DNA of 64,000 bases from a virus. The notes under the pieces were generated by a model that made no database searches, was not told the origin of the DNA, and saw nothing but the letters and a program-made list of their open reading frames with translations. Location of the stretch: positions 46,368-110,367 of the IMG/VR virus record IMGVR_UViG_3300044614_002617, one strand, 5' to 3'. The position numbers and the translations under genes were made by a program. Of the stretch, positions 15,778-22,934 are shown in pieces (the stretch's first letter is position 1; every line of letters starts with the position of its first letter).

Positions 15778-15938
15778 CCAATAAGCATGATGACGAAGAG
15801 GGTCGTCCACCAGAAACATTAAATGAAGCTCTGATGTTTCTGGCCTACCACACAGGAATGTTTGCTTTAAAAGTGGCAGCTATTATTGCTGTCTGGGTTA
15901 TGTTAGTAGACCTTTTAAGAAGCCTTATGATGCCCTAG
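15774..15938 (+). CDS. Small membrane protein (54 aa)
   Basis: MTNKHDDEEGRPPETLNEAL followed by a hydrophobic helix (about 29-49, VAAIIAVWVMLVDLLR). A charged N-terminus with one membrane helix near the C-terminus is all that can be seen. It overlaps the previous gene by the ATGA arrangement. A holin-like role cannot be excluded but the endolysin is 30 kb away and nothing specific supports it. Confidence 0.55.
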   Translation: MTNKHDDEEGRPPETLNEALMFLAYHTGMFALKVAAIIAVWVMLVDLLRSLMMP

Positions 15939-15947
15939 GGAGTTTTT

Positions 15948-16286
15948 ATGCTTAACATTATTATTATAGCTGGTATTGTTTTAGGTGGCATGTCTCTTTC
16001 CGCTGCAAAAAGAAAGCCATTGCCTGTAGGCAGCTGCATTGCCGATAAGTTACTCTGTAATGCAAACGACCCTAATCTTGATCCATGGCAAGTCGAGTGT
16101 TACAACGGCGCATTGCTGAGAATCGAGGCGGTCGGAAAGCATTCTTACAAAACGGGTTGCGTTGAAGAAACTTTTCATTGTAAAGGATTTGTTTCTTTTA
16201 GAGACGCAAGAGATTTTTTCTTTCCGATTGAATGTCCACCCAAGGTGATGCGTCTTCGTAATTCCGTTCCGCTTCCAAAGGAGTAA
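15948..16286 (+). CDS. Exported Cys-containing small protein
   Basis: 112 residues. Residues 1-20 (MLNIIIIAGIVLGGMSLSAA) form a signal peptide or anchor with a plausible SLSAA-K cleavage region. The mature part has six Cys (CIADKLLC, VECYN, GCVEETFHC, IECPP), suggesting disulfides in the periplasm. I recognise no family. An exported disulfide-rich protein from a phage could affect the cell envelope or lysis, but that is only inference. Confidence 0.6.
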   Translation: MLNIIIIAGIVLGGMSLSAAKRKPLPVGSCIADKLLCNANDPNLDPWQVECYNGALLRIEAVGKHSYKTGCVEETFHCKGFVSFRDARDFFFPIECPPKVMRLRNSVPLPKE

Positions 16287-16289
16287 GCA

Positions 16290-16475
16290 ATGCCACAAAC
16301 ACTGATCTTGCTGACTTGTGTAATGGTGTTACTAGCTTGTTTACTTTATGTTGCCGACATGGCAAATAATTTTGTTGACACAGCGACTCAAATTTATTGC
16401 GAGCAACGAGCTGATTTTAGTAAATGCTCTCAAGAATTTAAAGAAAAAATGTCAACTCTGATGAAAAGGCACTAA
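16290..16475 (+). CDS. Small membrane protein (61 aa)
   Basis: MPQTLILLTCVMVLLACLLY is an N-terminal membrane helix; the remainder (DTATQIYCEQRADFSKCSQE and onwards) is hydrophilic with two Cys spaced by nine residues. It starts three bases after the upstream stop with AAGGAG as ribosome site. N-in, C-out topology with paired Cys is likely, similar in style to the preceding exported protein. Function unknown. Confidence 0.55.
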   Translation: MPQTLILLTCVMVLLACLLYVADMANNFVDTATQIYCEQRADFSKCSQEFKEKMSTLMKRH

Positions 16476-16489
16476 TTCTACGGTTTTTT

Positions 16490-16669
16490 ATGTCTCTAAA
16501 TATTAAAAAGCTCAGAGAGCAAATAATTCTAACAAAAGAAGGCGATGACTATGTCGCCACTCACCCTTCTCATCCTACACTTTCTGTTTGTGCACCGACA
16601 ATTTTTGAAGCAGAGCAAGAAATCTTACAATATGTTATGTATATGATTTTACTAGAAAATATAAAATAA
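16490..16669 (+). CDS. Unknown 59-aa protein
   Basis: MSLNIKKLREQIILTKEGDD followed by YVATHPSHPTLSVCAPTIFE and a helix. The ordering of strands (GDDYVATHP, SVCAPT, then EAEQEI helix) has a faint likeness to the HicB antitoxin fold, but there is no neighbouring HicA-like gene. The ribosome site is weak. It is the last gene before a structured convergent junction. Confidence 0.45.
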   Translation: MSLNIKKLREQIILTKEGDDYVATHPSHPTLSVCAPTIFEAEQEILQYVMYMILLENIK

Positions 16670-16677
16670 AAGTTTAT

Positions 16678-16722
16678 ATTTTCTGCTTTTGATTACATTC
16701 TGTGTAATCGTTAACAGAAAAT
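16678..16722. terminator. Nested inverted repeat at convergent gene ends
   Basis: An outer 8-bp arm ATTTTCTG / CAGAAAAT encloses an inner 7-bp hairpin GATTACA / TGTAATC with a five-base loop. It lies between the ends of convergent genes and may work as a terminator or 3' processing structure in both directions. There is no long T tract. Confidence 0.5.
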
Positions 16723-16737
16723 ACAAACCCAAGAAGT

Positions 16738-17190
16738 TCAAATCGGATTTGACATTTTTTGAATCAGACTAAGCGTTGTTTTAGCTCTGTAAATTTCGTA
16801 TTTTTTACCCTCGATTGAGCATCTTTTCTCATCCTTGTGCATTGCAGCCTTAACTTGTTTTACCTCTTCTTCAATCTCAGGAGAATAGTTTTTGCCGTCC
16901 TCTAGCAGCACTTTTACGTAAACAGTAACCATATCGTTACTTAAAGCGGCCACTGTTAGATAAGGTGCCCCAAGGGTTACGTTTGTTTTACTAGTAACCG
17001 CTGAACCAAGAGCATTTGCCATTTCGCTGGGAGAAAGCAATACAACTCCTAATGCGTCGGACGCTTTGGTTAGCTCAGCCACTTCATCAACGCAAGACGT
17101 TGTTGGCTCTTCAAGAATTTTATTAATAGCCAAACCACTTAATGTTATTACCGCCGCTGCTGCCAAACCAAACTTTGTTACTCTTTTCAT
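16738..17190 (-). CDS. Membrane-anchored unknown protein (150 aa)
   Basis: An N-terminal basic stretch and hydrophobic segment (MKRVTKFGLAAAAVITLSGL) indicate a signal peptide or uncleaved anchor. The rest is hydrophilic, with a beta-rich region around residues 70-100 (NVTLGAPYLTVAALSNDMVT) and a helical C-terminus with one Cys. No family recognised. Its start overlaps the stop of the zinc-ribbon gene upstream (one base), so it belongs to the same minus-strand operon. Confidence 0.6.
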   Translation of the reverse strand: MKRVTKFGLAAAAVITLSGLAINKILEEPTTSCVDEVAELTKASDALGVVLLSPSEMANALGSAVTSKTNVTLGAPYLTVAALSNDMVTVYVKVLLEDGKNYSPEIEEEVKQVKAAMHKDEKRCSIEGKKYEIYRAKTTLSLIQKMSNPI

Positions 17191-17480
17191 TACTCACCTC
17201 CTGTTTCATTATCGTATTTTTTATTAGAAACTTTAATATTTTCTTTATCGTCGCCATTCCACTCTTTTTTTACATGCTCATCTAATTTAGGCTTGTGTTT
17301 CAGCGGATAGTAATGATTTGTAATTACGTTCAGCACCATGGCTACATGCTGAGCTTTAAAACCTTCAGGCAATTTACTTGCCAGCTCTTCAGTTAAGTGA
17401 TCAAAACATAATTTTTTTGAAAACATTGGAGTAACCATCGCGTCGCATTTTTTGCATTTTTGCCACCGCTCATTTTCCAT
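17190..17480 (-). CDS. Small protein with N-terminal zinc-ribbon-like motif
   Basis: 96 residues. WQKCKKCDAMVTPMFSKKLC, then FDH, gives CxxC plus C and H spaced as a possible zinc site in the first 30 residues. The rest includes LPEGFKAQHVAMVLNVITNH (helical) and a charged tail. It may bind nucleic acid or protein; the family is unknown to me. Confidence 0.55.
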   Translation of the reverse strand: MENERWQKCKKCDAMVTPMFSKKLCFDHLTEELASKLPEGFKAQHVAMVLNVITNHYYPLKHKPKLDEHVKKEWNGDDKENIKVSNKKYDNETGGE

Positions 17481-17491
17481 AAGTCTCCTAA

Positions 17492-18031
17492 TTAAAAAAA
17501 GATTTCTTCAAACTCTTCATAATCTTTTTCAAAAATTCGCATAGTCTTATCTTTGTCAGAAATAGCTTTTAAGATGGGGGTTTTGCCCACATTATCTATT
17601 TCCGTAAAAATCCACTTAGTTCTGGTGGACTTATGAAACAAAACAGAGCCGACAGAAAACGGAAGTTTTTTTGATTTTTCGGTCTTTTTTTCTTCGGAAG
17701 TATTAGTGCGCGAATCATCCACCCACCCCCAATTTTGTTGTGATGAGGGAGGATATGTAGTGGTGTTTGTTTGAGTCTTGGTTGACAGGTCTATTTTAAC
17801 TAAGCTCAAAGACACGGGGTCTTGATACTCAACAGTCGTTATCCATGCGTCATAAGTGCATGGAATCAATCTTTTAATCATACTGTCGTGCACACTATAC
17901 TGACTGTATGTTGGGTACAACATTGTAAAATTATGACAATCTTTACTGTCTACCGTTCCATCCGCCTGCAGAACAAACGAAGAGATTTGGTCAAAATACA
18001 TATCGCCTTGGTCTAGTGGTTTTGCAGCCAT
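17492..18031 (-). CDS. Unknown protein (179 aa)
   Basis: I do not recognise this product. It has a beta-rich N-terminal half, a Ser/Thr- and Lys-rich linker (about 100-125) and a C-terminal segment VGSVLFHKSTRTKWIFTEID, then KTPILKAISDKDKTMRIFEK, that could be a small SH3-like or similar barrel. No signal peptide or membrane segment. Expressed from the minus side of the overlapping divergent promoters, in front of two other small genes. Confidence 0.6.
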   Translation of the reverse strand: MAAKPLDQGDMYFDQISSFVLQADGTVDSKDCHNFTMLYPTYSQYSVHDSMIKRLIPCTYDAWITTVEYQDPVSLSLVKIDLSTKTQTNTTTYPPSSQQNWGWVDDSRTNTSEEKKTEKSKKLPFSVGSVLFHKSTRTKWIFTEIDNVGKTPILKAISDKDKTMRIFEKDYEEFEEIFF

Positions 18032-18045
18032 ACCAACTCCAACTG

Positions 18046-18126
18046 TTATTTTGAATAAAAATCAATTAAAAATCTTAACAAAGCCGGCAATATTAAAATT
18101 AATATAATAATAACAATGTCTTGCAT
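18046..18126 (-). CDS. Tiny membrane peptide (26 aa)
   Basis: MQDIVIIILILILPALLRFL plus six residues: a single strongly hydrophobic helix. AGGAG lies seven bases upstream of the ATG. It is the first frame after the minus-strand promoter and could be a small membrane protein or a leader peptide. Confidence 0.45.
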   Translation of the reverse strand: MQDIVIIILILILPALLRFLIDFYSK

Positions 18127-18150
18127 TTTTACTCCTATATTTTTTTTAAC

Positions 18151-18179
18151 TTGCAACCACATACTAAACCTGATATAAA
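18151..18179 (+). promoter_or_regulatory. Sigma70-like promoter TTGCAA-17-TATAAA for the second fibre block
   Basis: TTGCAA and TATAAA are 17 bases apart, with a TGA just before the -10 giving an extended -10. The leader to the GTG at 18277 is about 90 bases. It overlaps the minus-strand promoter face to face. Confidence 0.65.
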
Positions 18180-18189
18180 TGTCTTGCAA
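18161..18189 (-). promoter_or_regulatory. Sigma70-like promoter TTGCAA-17-TAGTAT for the minus-strand operon
   Basis: Read on the minus strand, TTGCAA at 18184-18189 and TAGTAT at 18161-18166 are 17 bases apart. It fires toward 18126 and beyond. Each promoter's -10 falls inside the other's spacer, so polymerase could probably not bind both at once. Confidence 0.6.
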
Positions 18190-18276
18190 GCTCTTTTTGG
18201 TTTTTTAAAATTGTTTGTAAAAATCATAGACTTAAATATTAAAATAGGTATGCGTTTTTAGTACAAAGGAGAAAAC

Positions 18277-20508
18277 GTGAGCTATGTAGGCAAAAAACCT
18301 AGCTTTAAGCAGGTTCGCACAAATGAAATCGTTGTCCCAAAGGGCACCGACATTACTACAGCTGGAGTGATTACTGCTCTAGACGTTAGTAACATCAGTT
18401 TTGTGAAGCTTACGGCTGCTACTGAGTTGCAAGGCATCGTAGCGCCTGAGTCTCCGGCAATTGATGGTAAGTTGGTAACTATCGTAAACGCTTCTTCATC
18501 GGATTTGGTTATTTCTGATCAATCCGGCGGAGCGTCTGTAAATAATCGCATAGTTACCGGCACAAGTCGAAATATGCGAATTACCGCCGGCGCTTCTTTT
18601 ACGGTCGCATATGATGTTGATTCGTCTCGATGGCGAGTTACCGCTACATCGGCAGATGTTAATATTGGTCGATTGGACGTTGGAACTGGCGCACTTGCTC
18701 TAAACTCAGAAGACGTCTCCCTTACTCCGGAAAATATCAATTCATCTTTGATTGAGGTTACGGCGGGAACCGCCGCTAAAATTCGTTCCGTTGACACACA
18801 GAATGTCGGAAATCTTATTGTTTTTACCAACAAAACTGGTCAAATTTTTCAAATTAAAAATGAAGATACTGACGTACTCGTTGCGGAAAAGCGTATTCGC
18901 ACTGGTACAGGCGGCCCAATCCTAATTCAAAATAACGCCTCTGTGATGTTGGGCTACTTGGCCGATAGATGGCACGTAGTTGGTGGTACCGGATCGGGTG
19001 GTGGCGCCACGGAACAGGTTACACAAACTGGAATTGGAAACTTGCTTACATATCCCGTTGGTACTCCACTTTATGTTGACACAACAACGGGTCTGTGGAC
19101 AAAAGCAAGTGCCGTTTCGGCAGACGCTGCAGAAGTTGCAGGCCTTCTTGGTCGTAGCCTAAACACTAATTTTGCTGAAGTTGCTTTGGCGGGAGAAGTA
19201 AGCGAAGTAACCGCAGATGCCTTTGCGGAGGCCGTATTGCCACCCAAGGGCTCCGCTGTGTTTTTGTCTACCACAGCGGGAAAACTTACAGTTTCCGATG
19301 TGACTACAGTTGGGTGTATTAGTAAACCAGTCGGCATTGTCCATAATGTAACAGGAACATCTTCGGTTGATATTATATTTTACAATCAACGAGGGGTTGT
19401 TGTTGGCGGCGTAAACGCAAGAACACAAATTCTTCTTGGTGGCTCCCCAAGTGCGCCGGTTGTTACGCCAATTCAAAATGTTTCACAATACGAAGCGGGT
19501 GAGATTGCCGGTTGGATTACAATTAATGCGAGCACTGATTATCAGTTTTATTTTCAAGCTCAGTTTACAAAAATTCCTAACACATCGAATTACAGTATTG
19601 CCGTTCCTCAAACAGTTGGGTCGACTCCTCCAGCGGGTTTTTCGATGGACGTTGTGTCAGGAGTCGTGCAAGTAACTTTGCCCGCGTTGGCTGGTTTTGT
19701 TACTGCATACGTCAATTTTGCTCTAAATGCACCGGCAGTTGGCGCAACACTGCCTTTAAGTATTAATTCAACGAGTGTGTATACAACATACAAAATGGTG
19801 TCTGGCGCATACAGTATTGGGAGCACGGACAGCTTAATTGCCGCAACCGGCGCAAGCACTTATGCTATTACCCTACCGACGGCTGTCGGTGCCTTGGGCG
19901 TTGCCTATACGATTAAGTCCGAAATGAACGCGGGAGTTGCGCTAACGGTTAACACAACAAGCGGACAGCTTATAGACACGGTTTCATCTAAAACACTAGC
20001 AACTGGCGAAGTTCTTAAGGTTGTAAGTGACGGAAATAAATGGATAGCTATTATTTCTCAACAAGACGTAACCGCAGCATTAACCGCATCTAGGGCGGTT
20101 CAAACGGATGTGGATAAAAAATTAGTCAGCGCTGGCTTTAGCTTGCCTGCTGTTGCCGGCTCTAATTTGCAATTTTTATCGTCCAATGGAGATGGAACTT
20201 CGTCTTGGAGAGACGTTATAAAGCTAACCGCAACCACAAGCGGAGCCGTTGATGCAAGCCTAAGCGATTCTTTTATTCACAACGGGAGCGGCTCTAGAAC
20301 AATTTCTGTCAGTAATTTAACGGATGGCCAGACAATTAACATAAACGTGCAGGGCGCAAATGGAAATGTTATTAGTTGGACTACTACAGGCTTAACGCAA
20401 AAAACAGGAATAACTTATAGTAATACGATGATCAGCGTGAATAGCATTTTCACACTGTCTCGCTTTGGGTCAAATGTTTTTATTAGCTCTTTGCATGGAT
20501 TTGGGTGA
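18277..20508 (+). CDS. Modular tail fibre (743 aa)
   Basis: Begins with GTG; SYVGKKPSFKQVRTNE is a typical N-terminus for phage fibre and structural proteins, and AAAGGAG lies just upstream. The shaft carries several ITLP-type modules (AATGASTYAITLPTAVG, then VNTTSGQLIDTV), one of which is also in the S74 fibre at 22935. Residues about 280-505 match the module in the 1635-residue fibre at 4593 (EVAGLLGRS, GEVSEV, ISKPVGI, TPPAGF). The last 80 residues (SNLTDGQTININVQGANGNV, ending HGFG) match the small proteins at 12720 and 24345. It is thus built from parts found in at least three other genes here. Confidence 0.8.
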   Translation: MSYVGKKPSFKQVRTNEIVVPKGTDITTAGVITALDVSNISFVKLTAATELQGIVAPESPAIDGKLVTIVNASSSDLVISDQSGGASVNNRIVTGTSRNMRITAGASFTVAYDVDSSRWRVTATSADVNIGRLDVGTGALALNSEDVSLTPENINSSLIEVTAGTAAKIRSVDTQNVGNLIVFTNKTGQIFQIKNEDTDVLVAEKRIRTGTGGPILIQNNASVMLGYLADRWHVVGGTGSGGGATEQVTQTGIGNLLTYPVGTPLYVDTTTGLWTKASAVSADAAEVAGLLGRSLNTNFAEVALAGEVSEVTADAFAEAVLPPKGSAVFLSTTAGKLTVSDVTTVGCISKPVGIVHNVTGTSSVDIIFYNQRGVVVGGVNARTQILLGGSPSAPVVTPIQNVSQYEAGEIAGWITINASTDYQFYFQAQFTKIPNTSNYSIAVPQTVGSTPPAGFSMDVVSGVVQVTLPALAGFVTAYVNFALNAPAVGATLPLSINSTSVYTTYKMVSGAYSIGSTDSLIAATGASTYAITLPTAVGALGVAYTIKSEMNAGVALTVNTTSGQLIDTVSSKTLATGEVLKVVSDGNKWIAIISQQDVTAALTASRAVQTDVDKKLVSAGFSLPAVAGSNLQFLSSNGDGTSSWRDVIKLTATTSGAVDASLSDSFIHNGSGSRTISVSNLTDGQTININVQGANGNVISWTTTGLTQKTGITYSNTMISVNSIFTLSRFGSNVFISSLHGFG

Positions 20509-20511
20509 TAT

Positions 20512-21408
20512 ATGGCTTTTCCAATTGCTCATTTTCAAAATTTTATCGGTAGGGGTTATTTCGGTGGAGGTTTTTCCGGTAGTTTTTTAAACGAAATAGA
20601 TGGTATACAATTTAATACTGAAGCTGCCATCAACCCATCTGCAACTCTAGCGGTAGTTAGAATTAATTTGGCGGGCGTCAATTCAGCATCCAGGGGTTAT
20701 TTCGGTGGAGGTTTTTCTGGCGGCGCCACATATTCAAATGAAATAGATGGTATACAATTTAATACTGAAGCTGCCATCAACCCATCTGCAACTTTGGCGG
20801 TAGCTAGAACTTCATTGGCGGGCGTCAATTCAGCATCCAGGGGTTATTTCGGTGGAGGTTTTGATGTCAGTTCGGTAAACGAAATAGATGGAATAGATTT
20901 TAATACTGAAGCTGCCATCAACCCATCTGCAACTTTGGCGGCAGCTAGAGATGGTTTGGTAGGCGTCAATTCGGCATCTAGAGGTTATTTTGGTGGAGGT
21001 GCATATACAAACGAAATAGATGGCATACAATTTAATACTGAAGCTGCCATCAACCCATCTGCAACTCTAGCGGTAGCTAGATTTGGAATGGCAGGCGTCA
21101 ATTCGGCATCCAGGGGTTATTTCGGTGGAGGTTTTGATACTAACGGTCTGGTAAACGAAATAGATGGAATAGATTTTAATACTGAAGCTGCCATCAACCC
21201 ATCTGCAACTCTAGTAGAATCCAGAGGCGGCTCAGCGGGTGTTAATTCGATGTCTAGGGGTTATTTTGGTGGAGGGTATTCTGGTAACCCTACATATTCA
21301 AATGAAATAGACGGAATACAGTTTAGCACTGAAGTCGTCACAAATCCATCTGCAACTTTGGCAGTAGCTAGAAATAATCTAGCAGGCGTTCAGTGGGGTG
21401 CATTATGA
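20512..21408 (+). CDS. Kelch-like tandem-repeat protein
   Basis: After 13 residues the protein is six repeats of 44-49 residues: RGYFGGG, a variable loop, NEIDGIxFNTEAAINPSATL, then A-x-x-R-x-x-L-A-G-V-N-S. The aromatic, double-Gly and spacing fit one beta-propeller blade per repeat, as in kelch-type repeat proteins common in metagenomic phages; six blades would close a propeller. The only strongly variable parts are the loop after GGG and a few residues after the R, where a ligand could bind. The nucleotide copies are nearly identical, so they are recent. Lies among fibre genes, so a host-binding role is likely but inferred. Confidence 0.75.
   Translation: MAFPIAHFQNFIGRGYFGGGFSGSFLNEIDGIQFNTEAAINPSATLAVVRINLAGVNSASRGYFGGGFSGGATYSNEIDGIQFNTEAAINPSATLAVARTSLAGVNSASRGYFGGGFDVSSVNEIDGIDFNTEAAINPSATLAAARDGLVGVNSASRGYFGGGAYTNEIDGIQFNTEAAINPSATLAVARFGMAGVNSASRGYFGGGFDTNGLVNEIDGIDFNTEAAINPSATLVESRGGSAGVNSMSRGYFGGGYSGNPTYSNEIDGIQFSTEVVTNPSATLAVARNNLAGVQWGAL
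20551..21390 (+). repeat. Six tandem repeats of 132-147 bp inside the kelch-like gene
   Basis: The segment GAAGCTGCCATCAACCCATC and its flanks recur in near-identical form at spacings of 147, 141, 132, 144 and 147 bases; the last copy is the most diverged. Length differences are multiples of three and fall in one loop. Confidence 0.9.
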
Positions 21409-22028
21409 AATACTCTGAATTGGTAGAAAAAGAGCTTTTGGATAAATGCGAAGATATTCCGTTTGGCAATTCGCTATATCAGGACGAAAGTTTTGTCCTT
21501 AACACTTCTTATACGGATGCTCGAGCGGTTCGCAATATAGGCCTTGCATTATCTGCACGGGTTAGAGCGCTAAAAGAGTTGGAATACGGGCTAGAAACAC
21601 TTCAAGTAGAACTGGAAGAGTTGGATTATAAAATTGAAAATAGTCCAGATTCTTTTGAGCGTCGAAAGTTGGCTATAGAAAAAAGAAAAAAACAAGACGG
21701 CACTGCGTATACATTAAAGCTGCTAAAAGATACGCTATATGAAATTGAATATTTTCGTAAAATATTAGAAAAATTACCAAAATTATCAAGAGCAGAGTTT
21801 GAAGAGCAAGAAAAACAATATTTTATGGAATCTTTAACTAGACAAGCAGTTGGGTTGAGCGAACCTGACAAAAACCTCGCAGCTATGGGGCTGAAAGAAC
21901 GTCCAAAGGTAGACTTTATTTCTGCCACTTTATCTGAAAAATTAAATATATCAGTATCCGCCGTTTTAGGCGGCATAGTCTTGCCATCCCACGAAAATAT
22001 TCTTAAGCTAAGCGGAGGAGATGAATAA
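21405..22028 (+). CDS. Unknown helical protein between fibre genes
   Basis: I place the start at 21405 (MKYSELVEKE), which overlaps the preceding stop as ATGA; an in-frame upstream start would add four residues. About 207 residues, mostly helical, with coiled coil around 65-135 (LEYGLETLQVELEELDYKIE and LKLLKDTLYEIEYFRKILEK). No membrane segment or enzyme motif. It is coupled to the next gene by a TAATG overlap. A fibre assembly factor or trimeric connector would suit its place, but I know no family for it. Confidence 0.6.
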   Translation: MKYSELVEKELLDKCEDIPFGNSLYQDESFVLNTSYTDARAVRNIGLALSARVRALKELEYGLETLQVELEELDYKIENSPDSFERRKLAIEKRKKQDGTAYTLKLLKDTLYEIEYFRKILEKLPKLSRAEFEEQEKQYFMESLTRQAVGLSEPDKNLAAMGLKERPKVDFISATLSEKLNISVSAVLGGIVLPSHENILKLSGGDE

Positions 22029-22687
22029 TGCCTATAGTTTCAATGTTAGTAAGCGTTAATGGGCCTGGAACTATCCCTCTTGGTGCTGTTATTTCGATTG
22101 GCAATCCTGGGGCATGGGCTTTGCCCGCTGCGGGAGAAATCAAAGATGGATATGCTCTGTGTAACGGTCAAGCCTTTCCTGCCGGCAGTAGCCCGTTATT
22201 TTCTGGAACAATGCCAAACCTTTCAGACAGTAGATTTTTGCAAGGTTCTAGTTCTGTGGGCGGAACAGGCGGTGCCAATAGCAAAACACTAGCGACCGCT
22301 GAGTTACCTGCACATACTCATACAATGGCACACACTCACGGTATAGATCATGACCACCCCAACGCTTCAACAGGCTCTAGCGGTGACCATGACCATAGAA
22401 TTTTGTCTCCATTTGGAGGTGCCGGGAATGAATACTTAAGTTGGAATACTGGACCCGATAACAACTACGCGGGACCTGAATTAAATGCAACTAATTCGCC
22501 TCCAGACAACTTTTCTTTAGTTAGAACGGAGTATTTAGGTAGTCATACACACAGTTTGGATTTACCAAATTTTACTGGAACATCTGGAGCCGCTTCTAAT
22601 TCAACGACGAGCCCCGTTGGCTCTGGAACTTCTTTTGATATTCGTCCACAATACTTTAATGTTGTTTATTTGATGAGGGTAATTTAA
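22028..22687 (+). CDS. Phage tail collar-domain fibre with HxH metal-binding repeats
   Basis: 219 residues. PLGAVISIGNPGAWALP and GYALCNGQAFP followed by PNLSDSRFLQG match the phage tail collar domain. Then come repeated HxH motifs (HTHTMAHTHG, HDHP, DHDHR, HTHS), which in T4 gp37 and related tips coordinate metal ions along the trimer axis. The end FDIRPQYFNVVYLMRVI matches the close of this domain family. Likely a short tail-fibre or receptor-binding tip. Confidence 0.85.
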   Translation: MPIVSMLVSVNGPGTIPLGAVISIGNPGAWALPAAGEIKDGYALCNGQAFPAGSSPLFSGTMPNLSDSRFLQGSSSVGGTGGANSKTLATAELPAHTHTMAHTHGIDHDHPNASTGSSGDHDHRILSPFGGAGNEYLSWNTGPDNNYAGPELNATNSPPDNFSLVRTEYLGSHTHSLDLPNFTGTSGAASNSTTSPVGSGTSFDIRPQYFNVVYLMRVI

Positions 22688-22688
22688 T

Positions 22689-22925
22689 ATGGAATATGTA
22701 ATTGTTTATAAATACAAGGCATCTTGGTTTTGGAAAAAACAAAAAGTAACCGGTCACTCCTATAATAAAGAAGTGGACAAGCTAGTTCTCTTTAAAAAAG
22801 ACGGTTCACTTGAAGAGGTTGCGGAGTGGTCTAAGCATCACGTTAAGTTGGGTGTGGACTTTGTTGCTGCGCAAAAAAAGCAAATGGAAAAAGAAACAGG
22901 AACAGATATAAAGTTAAATGTATAA
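22689..22925 (+). CDS. Small fibre-neighbour protein (78 aa)
   Basis: MEYVIVYKYKASWFWKKQKV, then GHSYNKEVDKLVLFKKDGSL and VKLGVDFVAAQKKQMEKETG, matches a small phage protein I have seen near tail-fibre genes (KATWFWKxxKVxGH, then KxVLYxxDGSxxEI). The function is not known to me. It starts two bases after the collar fibre, which suggests a partner or chaperone of the fibre. Confidence 0.6.
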   Translation: MEYVIVYKYKASWFWKKQKVTGHSYNKEVDKLVLFKKDGSLEEVAEWSKHHVKLGVDFVAAQKKQMEKETGTDIKLNV

Positions 22926-22934
22926 GGATTTATT

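Noticed and set aside
16490-16669. HicB-like antitoxin reading of the 59-residue protein
   Set aside because: The likeness is limited to a short strand order, and no HicA-like toxin gene is adjacent.
20551-21390. Possible CRISPR-like array in the 132-147 bp repeats
   Set aside because: The repeats are in-frame coding units with no unique spacers and no palindromic repeat; they encode kelch-like blades.
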